Shown here in pieces: positions 40,960-50,248 of a stretch of 64,000 bases of DNA (position 1 is the first letter of the stretch; each line of letters begins with the position of its first letter). The position numbers and the translations under genes are program-made. The stretch comes from Reclinomonas americana ATCC 50394 (Eukaryota; Jakobida; Jakobea; Jakobida). Below the pieces are notes generated by a model, which saw only the letters and a list, made by a program, of their open reading frames with translations, had not been told where the DNA came from and did no database searches. The stretch spans positions 558,001 through 622,000 of the forward strand of contig PS015010.1 in assembly GCA_048213135.1 (NCBI GenBank). Direction: 5' to 3'.

Positions 40960-43116
40960 ATGAAACGAATACTCATGATGGGTATAATAGTACTGTGTGC
41001 TATTGTAACCCATGCGCAGCATACCCTCAGGTTATCAGTGCAGGGAGGAGAAGGAAAAGCTCCGCTGGCAGGCGCTACCGCAACTATTGAAACGCTGGGT
41101 AAAACGGCGGTTGCGGACAGCAACGGGATTATTACTTTTGAAAATCTTCCCGCAGGGGATTACAAAATAAAGTTTTCTCACGTTGGTATGGAAGAGCAGG
41201 AAGTATCTGTCGCCGTTCCCCAACCCGGAACAGCCGCTTTTGCCATAACAATGACTGCCGGGGAAGAAGAGGAAGAAGAAGTGATTGTAACAGCTACACG
41301 TATCAGCAGGTCTATTGCAGACCTGCCCACAAGGGTGGAGACTATTTCGGGGGAGGAACTCACCGAAAAAGGAAACATGAAACCCGGTGACATCAGGATG
41401 ATGCTGAACGAAAGTACAGGTATACAAACGCAACAAACTTCCGCGACATCTAATAACTCTTCGATCAGGATACAGGGCCTGGACGGAAGATATACGCAGA
41501 TACTGAAGGATGGTTTTCCGCTGTACGCGGGTTTCTCCGGTGGGCTTAGCCTGATGCAGATCGCACCATTGGATTTGAAACAGGTTGAAGTAATCAAAGG
41601 TTCTTCATCAACCTTATATGGCGGCGGCGCTATTTCGGGCCTGGTCAACCTCGTGTCGAAAGTCCCGGGTGAAATAAGAGAACTGAGTTTCCTGGCTAAT
41701 GTAACATCCGCGAGGGGATTGGACCTGAGCGCTTTCTACAGCCAGAAATTCAGGAAGATCGGCGTTACCGTTTTTGGTTCCCGTAATACCGGCAGTGCCT
41801 ATGATCCGGCAGATATTGGTTTAACAGCCATTCCAAAATTTGAAAGATATACCATTAATCCGCGTTTGTTCTTTTATGGTAAAAAGACGAATGCCAATAT
41901 TGGCGTCAGCTATATTACTGAGAACAGGACCGGCGGCAGCGTAGATTATATCAAGAACGGAACTGCAGGCTATTTTGAAAAGAATAATACAGACCGTTTA
42001 ACGGCGCAAACTGATATAAGGCATAAGCTCAACGACAAAACCAACCTGCAGCTCAAAAGCAGCTATTCTCATTTTAACAGGCTTATCAGTGTTCCCGCCT
42101 ATATGTTTGAGGGTACCCAACAGTCATCTTATTCTGAATTGACTATTACACACGACAGGGAGAAGACCTACTGGATAGCCGGGATTAACTTTCTTACAGA
42201 TGATTTTAGGGAAGAACAACACAATACAGTTGCGCTGAGGAATTATCACTACAACACATTTGGCGTATTTGTACAAAATACCTGGACGCCATCAACCCGT
42301 TTTTCACTGGAAACAGGTTTAAGGGGAGATTATGTAGCGCAATACGGATTTGAACTGCTGCCCCGTATTTCAGCGATGCTGAAAGCCACACCAAAGCTTA
42401 CTATTCGCTTGGGTGGTGGTTTGGGTTACAAAACACCTACTGTATTCAATGAAGAAGCGGAAAAGACACAATTCCAGGCCATATTGCCCATCAACCAGCA
42501 AACAGCCAGGAATGAAAGATCTGTTGGTGCCAACCTCGATTTCAACTACCGTACCCGGTTAGGTGAAGTGGGTTTTGCTTTTAACCAGTTGTTCTTCTAT
42601 ACCCGTTTGAACAAACCGCTGGTGTTGAACGCTGCAACCGGCGGAGGGTTCGAATTCCTGAATACAACCGGTTTTATCGATACAAAAGGATGGGAAACCA
42701 ACCTGCGGTTCACTTACCATAATTTCAAACTCTTTATCGGTTATACTTATGCAGATGTGAACAGCCGTTTCAGCGGGGCAAAGAACTGGTTCCCGCTCAC
42801 TGCGAGGCACAGGCTCAATAATGTACTGATGTATGAAATAGAAGAGAAACTGAAAGTTGGTCTGGAAGCTTACTATTTCAGCCCGCAAAAACTCAGTGAT
42901 GGCGCAAAAGGGAAATCATACTGGATAAGTGGTTTAATGGCGGAAAAGTTATGGAAGAAATTCTCTGTGTACATTAATTTCGAAAATATATTCGATACCC
43001 GGCAGACAAGGTTTGATACGATTTACACCGGGAGTATTGCGAATCCAGCCTTCAGGGATATTTATGCGCCTGTTGATGGCTTTGTGGTTAACGGAGGAAT
43101 TAAAGTCAAATTATAG
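40960..43116 (+). CDS. TonB-dependent outer-membrane receptor
   Basis: 718 residues. Signal peptide (GIIVLCAIVTHAQ), an N-terminal CarboxypepD_reg-like domain (residues about 20-105), an acidic TonB-box region (EEEEEEVIVTATR), a plug (SIRIQGLDGRYTQILKDGFP, VIKGSSSTLYGGGAISG) and a 22-strand barrel ending VVNGGIKVKL. The context, with a metal ATPase, Czc pump and two Cys/His-rich peptides, suggests transport of a metal complex; substrate is not shown. Followed by a long palindrome. Confidence 0.9.
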   Translation: MKRILMMGIIVLCAIVTHAQHTLRLSVQGGEGKAPLAGATATIETLGKTAVADSNGIITFENLPAGDYKIKFSHVGMEEQEVSVAVPQPGTAAFAITMTAGEEEEEEVIVTATRISRSIADLPTRVETISGEELTEKGNMKPGDIRMMLNESTGIQTQQTSATSNNSSIRIQGLDGRYTQILKDGFPLYAGFSGGLSLMQIAPLDLKQVEVIKGSSSTLYGGGAISGLVNLVSKVPGEIRELSFLANVTSARGLDLSAFYSQKFRKIGVTVFGSRNTGSAYDPADIGLTAIPKFERYTINPRLFFYGKKTNANIGVSYITENRTGGSVDYIKNGTAGYFEKNNTDRLTAQTDIRHKLNDKTNLQLKSSYSHFNRLISVPAYMFEGTQQSSYSELTITHDREKTYWIAGINFLTDDFREEQHNTVALRNYHYNTFGVFVQNTWTPSTRFSLETGLRGDYVAQYGFELLPRISAMLKATPKLTIRLGGGLGYKTPTVFNEEAEKTQFQAILPINQQTARNERSVGANLDFNYRTRLGEVGFAFNQLFFYTRLNKPLVLNAATGGGFEFLNTTGFIDTKGWETNLRFTYHNFKLFIGYTYADVNSRFSGAKNWFPLTARHRLNNVLMYEIEEKLKVGLEAYYFSPQKLSDGAKGKSYWISGLMAEKLWKKFSVYINFENIFDTRQTRFDTIYTGSIANPAFRDIYAPVDGFVVNGGIKVKL

Positions 43117-43134
43117 CAGGAGTTGCTGTGTGAA

Positions 43135-43174
43135 ATTACAGGTAATGCCTGCGAAAGCGGGCATTACCTGTAAT
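43135..43174. terminator. long palindrome between convergent genes, probable bidirectional terminator
   Basis: ATTACAGGTAATGCC and GGCATTACCTGTAAT form a 15-bp perfect stem extended by TGC/GCG around GAAA. There are no T-runs, only AT-rich flanks. It lies between the receptor (+) and the SDR gene (-). Confidence 0.7.
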
Positions 43175-43214
43175 TAATAAAGACAGTCCTCATCAGAGGT
43201 TTGCTTTCCCATTA

Positions 43215-44093
43215 TTATTTTCCATAAACTTCTGCCAGGTACTCTTTCAGCGTAACAGGCGCTCTTCCCAATATCTTTTCCAGGTCTGAAGACGTATTTT
43301 CAAACTCTCCCTGCCGTATGGCTTCTCCGAAGGCTCCGAACATGGTGGCATATTCTTTTGGCATGCCTGCACCGGTAACGGTTTCCACGTAAGCGTCGTA
43401 AGCGGGACCGGTATATGTAACGGATTTTCCAGTGATGCCGGATATTACCTCCGCCACCTCACCGAATGAATAGTTGGCTGTGTTGGCGAATATGTATTCT
43501 TTATTTTCATGACCTTCACTTGCCAGTATATTCGCGGCGGCTTCCGCCATATTGCTGCGTGTGGCAAATGCGGTTCTGCCTTCGCCGGCCGGGAAATAAA
43601 TGCCGTTCTGCAACACCTGTTCGCCTGCGAAGATGGGCAGCATATCCATGTACAATCCATTGCGCAGAATGGTATAGGGTATGCCTGTCTGCCGTACCTG
43701 TTCTTCCGTATCCAGGTGGGTTTTTGCCACGAAACTGATAGGTGAGGAGGCGGTCTCATTCCTTCGGTCAAAGCTGGTGTACAGGATATGTTTTACCCCG
43801 GCTTCTTTCGCCGCTTTTACCGCGTTGTATTGTTGCTGTGCCCTCTTGGCAAAATCGTTACCGGATACCAGCAGCAGTTTGTCTATACCGGTGAAAGCCT
43901 TCACGAGTGAAGCATAATCATCGTAATCGCCATAGTGGAGGAAAACGCCGGCCTGTTCCAGTTCCGCGGCTTTATTTTTGTCCCTCACGAGTACATGCAC
44001 CTGTGCGGCGGGAACTCCTTTTTTCAATAAGAACTCAACAGCAGCCTTTCCCAATTGACCCGTTGCGCCTGTAATTAATACTTGTTGTGTCAT
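43215..44093 (-). CDS. NmrA/SDR-type NAD(P)H-binding oxidoreductase, QorB-like
   Basis: 292 residues from MTQQVLITGATGQLG at 44093. GATGQLGKAA is the atypical-SDR nucleotide loop; YTSFDRRNE, AKTHLDTEEQVR and YTILRNGLYMDM fit the QorB/NmrA subgroup, which includes NADPH-dependent quinone reductases and redox sensors. The catalytic Tyr-x-x-x-Lys of classical SDRs is absent. It is divergent from an HxlR regulator across a 94-bp operator region, a common arrangement for genes controlled by that regulator. Confidence 0.88.
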   Translation of the reverse strand: MTQQVLITGATGQLGKAAVEFLLKKGVPAAQVHVLVRDKNKAAELEQAGVFLHYGDYDDYASLVKAFTGIDKLLLVSGNDFAKRAQQQYNAVKAAKEAGVKHILYTSFDRRNETASSPISFVAKTHLDTEEQVRQTGIPYTILRNGLYMDMLPIFAGEQVLQNGIYFPAGEGRTAFATRSNMAEAAANILASEGHENKEYIFANTANYSFGEVAEVISGITGKSVTYTGPAYDAYVETVTGAGMPKEYATMFGAFGEAIRQGEFENTSSDLEKILGRAPVTLKEYLAEVYGK

Positions 44094-44148
44094 CTGTCTG
44101 ATTTTTTGATTAGGCAAAATTACCTACCTTCGCTATACATTAGTAAGT

Positions 44149-44173
44149 GGTATACTATAGTATACCGGTATAC
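44149..44173. promoter_or_regulatory. operator of the HxlR regulator (candidate)
   Basis: GGTATAC-TATA-GTATACC (44149-44166) is a perfect inverted repeat, followed at once by a third half-site GGTATAC (44167-44173). It lies between the divergent SDR and HxlR genes, 15-39 bases before the HxlR start. Confidence 0.6.
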
Positions 44174-44187
44174 AAAAGGTAACCTAT

Positions 44188-44559
44188 ATGGAAGTCAGTG
44201 ACATACAGAACGGGAGGCAGTGCACACAGTATATACAGCCTGTGCGTGATGTGCTGGATATCATCAGCGGTAAGTGGAAACTGCCCATCCTCATCGCTCT
44301 CTCCCTCAATAACCGCCGGTTCAAGGACCTGCAGCGCACTATTGATGGCATCAGTCCGCGTATGCTGTCGAAGGAACTCCGCGACCTGGAGGCCAACCAG
44401 CTCATCAGCCGTACGGTGTATGATACGGTGCCGGTAAGCGTTGAGTACGCCCTTACACCTTATGGCCGGTCGCTGGACAATGTGATTGTTGCCATGCGGG
44501 AATGGGGAAAAAAGCACAGGAATAAATTATTCGCGAAAGAAAAGCCGGCGGCTGTATAA
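44188..44559 (+). CDS. HxlR-family winged-helix transcriptional regulator
   Basis: 123 residues. HxlR fold: CxxxxxLDIISGKWKLPIL at the N-terminus, RFKDLQRTIDGISPRMLSKE as the DNA-reading helices, and LTPYGRSL in the wing. Such regulators often respond to quinones, aldehydes or disulfide stress through the N-terminal Cys (here in RQCTQYIQ). It likely controls itself and the divergent QorB-like gene from the shared operator. Confidence 0.9.
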   Translation: MEVSDIQNGRQCTQYIQPVRDVLDIISGKWKLPILIALSLNNRRFKDLQRTIDGISPRMLSKELRDLEANQLISRTVYDTVPVSVEYALTPYGRSLDNVIVAMREWGKKHRNKLFAKEKPAAV

Positions 44560-44635
44560 AATGCCGGGCTTCAATTTTCACATTTCTTTGTTTCTGCATT
44601 TCCCTACTTTCACATCTTTATAAAGAATACCAGCC

Positions 44636-44941
44636 GTGGATCAGAATAACAACGAAAAGTCGCCCCATATTCTCAATGCTTCTTCCAACCTGCTGGGTAT
44701 TTGTTTTATTGTATTGACTTCATTGAAACTGCTGGATAAATCGCAAAAAACCGTTATCGATGAGATCACCCTTGTCGCCATTATCTTCTTCATGGCCAGT
44801 TGCATCTGTTCCTTTCTCTCTATCCGCCGGAAGGGTAAAAGCAGTGTTATCCTCGAAACCGTAGCCGATATCGTTTTCCTGGGTGGTTTGTCCATGCTGT
44901 TCATTACCGCTGTGCTTTTCTCGCTGAACCTGATCGCCTGA
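44636..44941 (+). CDS. small membrane protein, unknown family
   Basis: 101 residues with a GTG start at 44636. Three hydrophobic segments (SSNLLGICFIVLTSLKLL, ITLVAIIFFMASCICSFLSI, VADIVFLGGLSMLFITAVLF). I recognise no family. It stands 76 bases after hxlR. Confidence 0.65.
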   Translation: MDQNNNEKSPHILNASSNLLGICFIVLTSLKLLDKSQKTVIDEITLVAIIFFMASCICSFLSIRRKGKSSVILETVADIVFLGGLSMLFITAVLFSLNLIA

Positions 44942-45062
44942 TCCCGCAACCTTTAATTCCCTCAACTCAATCCCGGGTTTTGCCAATTCACACCAATTGT
45001 GCTGTAAACTGCTGTAACAACAGGATAGCTTTGTCCGTATCATTTACACCAACAACAAAGTC

Positions 45063-45527
45063 ATGGAAATACAATACCTGCTTTTTATATGCCTGCTCTG
45101 CAGCAGTGTGGTGGTGAGCCAGGCATTTTCCTATATCATCGCGCTGGGCAATGTACAGGAAGGCTTGTCGGCACCCGCCTATATTGAGGTAAGGCACCTC
45201 ACAGACAGTAATTACAGGCGTAAGTATGCTTACGTGGTCTGTGGTTCCCTGGCTGTAAACAGCCTGCTGGCGGGATGGTGTGCCATGAACCCCGGCAGTT
45301 TCCTGTTCAGGATGTCGGCACTGGCCTGTATCTGTACTGTTGCGGACATATGGCTGGCAGTAAAAGGTAATGGCCCGGTTAATGAACTGATCAATACCTG
45401 GCGGGCTGATGATTACCCCGCCGACTGGCAACGCCACCGCGATCGCTGGCTGCACATTTTCCGCTGGCGCCAGCTCGTTATGATCACCGGCTTTATTGCC
45501 CTGCTGGCCGGGGCCTTATTCGGATAA
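45063..45527 (+). CDS. DUF1772-like small membrane protein
   Basis: 154 residues with four hydrophobic segments. The late region NELINTWRADDYPADWQRHR, then WLHIFRWRQLVMITGF, resembles the NxxINxW...W.xxHxxRxxL pattern of DUF1772 (anthrone-oxygenase-like) proteins. Function here is unknown. It begins a run of closely spaced plus-strand genes that continues to about 50.1 kb. A TAGCTTTG box at 45026-45033 may be its -7 element. Confidence 0.6.
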   Translation: MEIQYLLFICLLCSSVVVSQAFSYIIALGNVQEGLSAPAYIEVRHLTDSNYRRKYAYVVCGSLAVNSLLAGWCAMNPGSFLFRMSALACICTVADIWLAVKGNGPVNELINTWRADDYPADWQRHRDRWLHIFRWRQLVMITGFIALLAGALFG

Positions 45528-45561
45528 ACAAGTATACCATATATCAAACAACACAACAGCC

Positions 45562-46905
45562 ATGAAACAATTATTCCTGATCTGCCTTTCCATCCTTAAG
45601 CTGGCATCGGCACAAAACACAGCATTGCCCGGGAAGGAGGAAACAATCCGAACTGACAACCACTATCCCGACTTTGAACTCCAGCGAAACCAGAAAGACC
45701 AGTTTACCATCCAATTGAAGAAAGGAACTTATTACGAGTTTTATGTGATGCAGAAAGGCATAGATGTGGTGGTGACCTTTGCCGGTCCGGATGGAAAGCA
45801 GGTATTGGAAAAGGATTCTCCCAACGGCACGAACGGCCCTGAAGATTTCCAGTATACCACCACCAAAAAAGGAAAATACACGATCACGATTGCCGCCCTG
45901 GATGATTCCTCCAATGCCAGGAAAGGCAAATATTTCCTGTATGTTAAGACCATCAGTAAAAAAGAACTGGCCCGCCGCGAAGCCATTAAACTCGAACTGG
46001 CGGAGGAGAATAAAAAGAATGTGCAAACAGCAGACGTCGACCATTTCTGGGAAGCTTTTGATCAGCTGGCAACAGCACGCACCCATGCCGACAGTGTGAA
46101 CATTTTTCAGCGGGTGTATATTGACAGGGCTACCGATGGGTTCAAGGATTTTATCAAAGTGAGAAATTTTACAGCTGAGGAGTATACTAAAGTAATAGGT
46201 TCTAAACCTAAATTCTACAGCTCGGTACGAAACAATACCTATAAAGTAAAGGAGGCGGCCCCGCTGATTGACGCTGTTTTCAACAAGTTCAGCAGCCTGT
46301 ACCCGGGCTTTAAACCATTTAAAGTATGCTTCGCCATCGGTACCATCCGCACTGCCGGAACGGTTTCCTCTTCCTTTGTACTGATCGGTTCTGAAATGAC
46401 TACGGCTACCAGGAACAGTAACTTCACCGAGTTCCAAAACAAGGCCATGGCCGACATGCTGGCGGGTGATACGAATATCGTTCAGAAGATCAGGAACATT
46501 GTATCGCATGAATGTGTGCATACCCAGCAGAAATGGTCGGTGGCCAAAGATGCACAGAAATGCGACCTGCTGTATGCTTGTCTGCAGGAAGGCATATGCG
46601 ATTTCATCGGCGAACTGGTGGCGGGCGATCACATCAACAAACTGGGGCAGGAGTACGGCGATAAACATGAGGCGGAACTGTGGAAAGAGTTTTCAGCCGC
46701 CACCTGCAACGGCAGTATAAATAACTGGCTGTACAATTACGGCGAGGTAAAAGACAGGCCTGCCGATCTTGGATACTACATCGGTTACCGTATTGCCAAA
46801 GCTTATTACAATGCACAAACGGATAAACAAAGCGCCATTGCAGATATTATTGAAATGGATAACCCCTTACAATTTCTTGAAAAGAGCGGCTACACAGGTA
46901 AGTAA
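45562..46905 (+). CDS. secreted DUF2268/GldB-like putative zinc protease
   Basis: 447 residues from MKQLFLICLSILKLASAQ, which is a signal peptide. Residues about 45-145 resemble a bacterial pre-peptidase C-terminal beta domain (GTYYEFYVMQKGIDVVVTFA, GKYTITIAAL). The C-terminal half contains VSHECVHTQQ and QEGICDFIGELVAG, an HExxH-like motif with a distal Glu as in DUF2268 proteases. Substrate and activity are unknown. It is 35 bases after the previous gene. Confidence 0.75.
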   Translation: MKQLFLICLSILKLASAQNTALPGKEETIRTDNHYPDFELQRNQKDQFTIQLKKGTYYEFYVMQKGIDVVVTFAGPDGKQVLEKDSPNGTNGPEDFQYTTTKKGKYTITIAALDDSSNARKGKYFLYVKTISKKELARREAIKLELAEENKKNVQTADVDHFWEAFDQLATARTHADSVNIFQRVYIDRATDGFKDFIKVRNFTAEEYTKVIGSKPKFYSSVRNNTYKVKEAAPLIDAVFNKFSSLYPGFKPFKVCFAIGTIRTAGTVSSSFVLIGSEMTTATRNSNFTEFQNKAMADMLAGDTNIVQKIRNIVSHECVHTQQKWSVAKDAQKCDLLYACLQEGICDFIGELVAGDHINKLGQEYGDKHEAELWKEFSAATCNGSINNWLYNYGEVKDRPADLGYYIGYRIAKAYYNAQTDKQSAIADIIEMDNPLQFLEKSGYTGK

Positions 46906-46929
46906 AGCCGCATAAACCAACATATAGCC

Positions 46930-47973
46930 ATGAAAATACAATTGAAAACACTCGCCGTGTTAACAGGCATCTTATTGCTGACGGTGAACGCCCGGGCACA
47001 GTATTTATCTTCCTCAGATTCTTTACGCCAACTGCTAGATACCACCATCCGCATCATGCGACGCGAAGCCGTAAGGTCGGGGGATGTAAAATGGAACAAA
47101 CTCAGCCGTGAAGTATACCGGGAAGCGGGCCGGGTAAAATCCGTTAAAGAAGGCGGATATCTCTTTACACGTCTTTTTGACGAGTTGCATGATGTACACG
47201 GCGTCTTCTTATACAAAGACACGGTTTTCCGTTCTTCCAGTCGTCCGCAGCATGCGGACCAGATCAATGAAGTAACGCTGGAAGCACTGAAAAAAGGTCC
47301 CCGTATCATAACCCGTATGCTGCAGGGCAATGTGGCCTATATCAATGTGCCTTTTATCAATGTGCAGGATAGCGCCGGTGTAACGGCAATGGCTAACCGC
47401 CTGAATGATTCCGTACTCAGCCTGCTTAAACAAACGCCATCCGGGCTGGTGATTGATCTCCGCCTGAACCAGGGTGGTAACATGTTCCCGATGATCGCAG
47501 GACTTCGTTCGCTGTTCGGTAATGAAACCGTTAGCGGCGGCTGGACCTATGAGAAGCACGAAGAGCCGGGTACTTATTTCAGTAACGACAGCCTCATCAG
47601 CGATTACTATAAGATCAGGCTGAACCGTATGGCCACATTTAAAGACCTGCCGGTTGCGGTACTGATCGGGCCTTCTACCGCAAGTGCCGGCGAATGCACT
47701 GCCGCGGCCCTCACTTTTCGTGGTAACAGTGTGCTGATAGGGGAACCTTCCATGGGTCTGACGACCATTAATAACGGATACCGCCTGGATTCGGATATCG
47801 GTTTCAATCTTTCCATCGGCTATATCACGGATGGGAACGGTAACCGGCTTGAAGACTATATCCGGCCTGATATCCAGGTAATGAATGGCGACAATTTCGC
47901 CGACCTGGAAAATGACGGAAAAATAAACGCTGCAAAAGACTGGATCAGTAAAAAACTATCTGCAGGGCTATAA
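46930..47973 (+). CDS. S41-family peptidase
   Basis: 347 residues. Signal peptide ending VNARAQ; then an N-terminal helical domain and the S41 core: VAYINVPFINVQ, DLRLNQGGNMFPM and the serine motif GPSTASAGECTAAAL, with GEPSMGLTT after it. No clear PDZ domain is seen. These tail-specific-protease relatives cut extracytoplasmic proteins. It lies 24 bases after the DUF2268-like gene, suggesting one operon of two exported peptidases. Confidence 0.88.
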   Translation: MKIQLKTLAVLTGILLLTVNARAQYLSSSDSLRQLLDTTIRIMRREAVRSGDVKWNKLSREVYREAGRVKSVKEGGYLFTRLFDELHDVHGVFLYKDTVFRSSSRPQHADQINEVTLEALKKGPRIITRMLQGNVAYINVPFINVQDSAGVTAMANRLNDSVLSLLKQTPSGLVIDLRLNQGGNMFPMIAGLRSLFGNETVSGGWTYEKHEEPGTYFSNDSLISDYYKIRLNRMATFKDLPVAVLIGPSTASAGECTAAALTFRGNSVLIGEPSMGLTTINNGYRLDSDIGFNLSIGYITDGNGNRLEDYIRPDIQVMNGDNFADLENDGKINAAKDWISKKLSAGL

Positions 47974-47993
47974 TATAAAACCAAAACTACATC

Positions 47994-48938
47994 ATGAAAA
48001 AATTAAAAAAGATCCTTAAGTGGACGGGCATCATATTGCTCGTACTCATCCTCGGTATCACGGTGATCACCGCGTCGAGACAGAACCTGAAATTTAAAGC
48101 GCCATACCCGGAAGTCAGGGCTTCTAAAGATACCGCCATTATCGCCCGGGGACGTCACCTGGCGCTGAGTATCGCCCATTGTGTCGATTGTCACAGTACG
48201 GCGAATAACGACTCTCTCCTGGCACTCGGGCAGGACCCGCCCTTTACGGGAGGGTTTGTTTTTGATTTGCCGCTGGGTAAGATCTATTCAAAGAACATTA
48301 CGCCCGACTCCGCAACAGGTATCGGCCGTTATACCGATGCGGAAATTGCCCGGGCATTGCGGTATAGCGTACACCCCGATGGTACCGTAGTATATGATTT
48401 CATGCCCTTTCACAATATGAGCGATGAAGACCTTACCGCCGTGATCTCCTACCTGCGTTCACGCCCCGCCGTTAGCAACAAAGTGCCTGATCACGACCTC
48501 AACGCAATTGGTAAAGTAGTCAAGGCGTTCCTGGTCAAACCGGCAGGACCGGAAGGGCCTGTAGCGAAGTCGGTACAACCCGATACCACAGCGGCTTATG
48601 GCAAATACCTGGTCATGAATGTCGGTAACTGTAATGGTTGCCATACCCAGCGGTCCATGACCGGTGAAGCAGAGGGCCCCAGCCTGGCCGGCGGTAATCC
48701 CATTCAGAAAAAAGGCTTCCCCGCGCTTACGCCACCCAACCTCACACCTGCGAAAGACGGGCGTATTACAGGCTGGACGCAGGACATGTTCACCGACCGC
48801 TTCCGCAAGGGCAGGCTCATTCCGCACAGTGAAATGCCATGGAACAGCTTTCAGCGTATGAATGACGTTGAACTTAAAGCCATCTATAAGTACCTGGTAT
48901 CATTGAAACCGGAAAAAACGACCGGCGGACCGCAGTAA
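47994..48938 (+). CDS. membrane-anchored di-haem cytochrome c
   Basis: 314 residues. One N-terminal membrane segment (WTGIILLVLILGITVITA) and two class-I cytochrome c domains, CVDCHS near residue 63 and CNGCHTQ near residue 214, each followed by a distal Met region (AVISYLRS; AIYKYLVSL). It resembles the subunits that feed electrons to membrane dehydrogenases or oxidases. 20 bases after the S41 gene. Confidence 0.87.
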   Translation: MKKLKKILKWTGIILLVLILGITVITASRQNLKFKAPYPEVRASKDTAIIARGRHLALSIAHCVDCHSTANNDSLLALGQDPPFTGGFVFDLPLGKIYSKNITPDSATGIGRYTDAEIARALRYSVHPDGTVVYDFMPFHNMSDEDLTAVISYLRSRPAVSNKVPDHDLNAIGKVVKAFLVKPAGPEGPVAKSVQPDTTAAYGKYLVMNVGNCNGCHTQRSMTGEAEGPSLAGGNPIQKKGFPALTPPNLTPAKDGRITGWTQDMFTDRFRKGRLIPHSEMPWNSFQRMNDVELKAIYKYLVSLKPEKTTGGPQ

Positions 48939-49037
48939 AAACAATTCATTAAACAGGAATCACAATTCATAACAGCGGGATTTCTCCTCATCAGGATAAG
49001 AAAGGAATTTTGCCCCGCATCTTAAAACAACAACAGA

Positions 49038-49721
49038 ATGGAACGTTATAATATTTTCAACAAGATACACAAAGCACTCAGGGCCATGTTATACGACACC
49101 GCCCTGCAATTACAGCAAACCGATTTTGCCATCCCGTCACAGGCACGTCCCGCGCTGGAAAGGGTAGAGCAGGTGAACCAGGTTTTTCATTCCCATGCCG
49201 AGCATGAGGACCGCTTTGTATTACCCGCTATCGCTGCCATAGATCCCAGCCTCGTGAATGAACTGGAAAGCGAACATGATATGGATGAAGCTTTATCGGC
49301 GGCATTGGATAACCTGGTAACCGCTTATAACCATGCAGCAGACAACAGGGCCAGGGCGGATATCGGTTACGCGTTGCTCAAAGCTTTCAACGAATTTGTA
49401 GCCTTTAACCTTTACCATATGAATAAGGAGGAGAACAAGATCAACCGTTTGTTGTGGGATAATTTTACCGACAAGGCCATTCTTTCCATTGAAAGGGATA
49501 TTGTTACCAGCATACCACCGCAGGAAATGGAACAGGGCAACCGCTGGATGATGCGAGGCATCAGCAATAGCGAGATATGCACCTGGTTGCTGGCCGTAAA
49601 AGCGGAAGCGCCTGACTTTGTTTTCTCCGGCCTGCTGGATGTTGCGGAAGATGAATTGCCGGCCCACCGATGGTCAAGCGTACAGGAATCACTGGCCGAA
49701 GGCGCCCTTTCTTTTTCTTAA
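49038..49721 (+). CDS. hemerythrin-domain protein
   Basis: 227 residues. A four-helix hemerythrin-like domain with candidate di-iron ligands in FHSHAEHEDRFVLPA, ESEHDMDEAL and LYHMNKEENKINRLL. The C-terminal 80 residues (MRGISNSEICTWLLAVKAEA) contain a further helical region. No signal peptide. Such proteins bind oxygen, NO or iron. About 100 bases after the cytochrome gene. Confidence 0.85.
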   Translation: MERYNIFNKIHKALRAMLYDTALQLQQTDFAIPSQARPALERVEQVNQVFHSHAEHEDRFVLPAIAAIDPSLVNELESEHDMDEALSAALDNLVTAYNHAADNRARADIGYALLKAFNEFVAFNLYHMNKEENKINRLLWDNFTDKAILSIERDIVTSIPPQEMEQGNRWMMRGISNSEICTWLLAVKAEAPDFVFSGLLDVAEDELPAHRWSSVQESLAEGALSFS

Positions 49722-49747
49722 GTAAGTAGCCCCATAAAGTATATACC

Positions 49748-50143
49748 ATGAAAAAAACAATCATCATCGTTGCCGTTGTATGCCTGCTGGCATCCTGCGC
49801 AACAAAAAAACATCACCTGGATGCCGGCTCTTTCCTCTACAATGAGCAGGTACCCGTAGAACTGGCCAATGCCGCCGGATCAGAGACCCGCATCACCGTA
49901 CAGCAGGGCATTGACTGGGAATATTCCCTTTCTCCCGAAGCAGCGGAATGGCTGGAACTGACCAATAAAAAAGAGGACTGGCTGAATGAAATGACCATCA
50001 GGACCCGTGCAGCAAACACCGGCTTGCAGCAGCGCTCGGCCAGTATTGTTATCCGTCCCCGTGAAAGCCGTAAGGATATGAAGCCTGTTACCATTAAGGT
50101 AACGCAATTATCCTCCGGAGACCAGGTTGCCTGCGGAAAATAG
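49748..50143 (+). CDS. lipoprotein with a BACON-like domain
   Basis: 131 residues. Lipobox signal MKKTIIIVAVVCLLASC. The mature part looks like a BACON-type beta sandwich (WEYSLSPEAAEWLELTN, ITIRTRAANTG-like strand, RSASIVIRPRE), a fold found in Bacteroidota surface proteins. No catalytic motif. 26 bases after the hemerythrin gene. Confidence 0.7.
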   Translation: MKKTIIIVAVVCLLASCATKKHHLDAGSFLYNEQVPVELANAAGSETRITVQQGIDWEYSLSPEAAEWLELTNKKEDWLNEMTIRTRAANTGLQQRSASIVIRPRESRKDMKPVTIKVTQLSSGDQVACGK

Positions 50144-50248
50144 CTGTAAATCAATACGGGATGCGGATCCGGAAGCACATCATGCTGTCCATATCGCATC
50201 CCGTATCTGGTATTCTCTATCCTGTATCCCTCATCTTGTAATCCCGCA

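Noticed and set aside
45571-46668. 365-codon open frame antisense to the DUF2268-like gene
   Set aside because: A shadow of the plus-strand gene, with no start context or domain.
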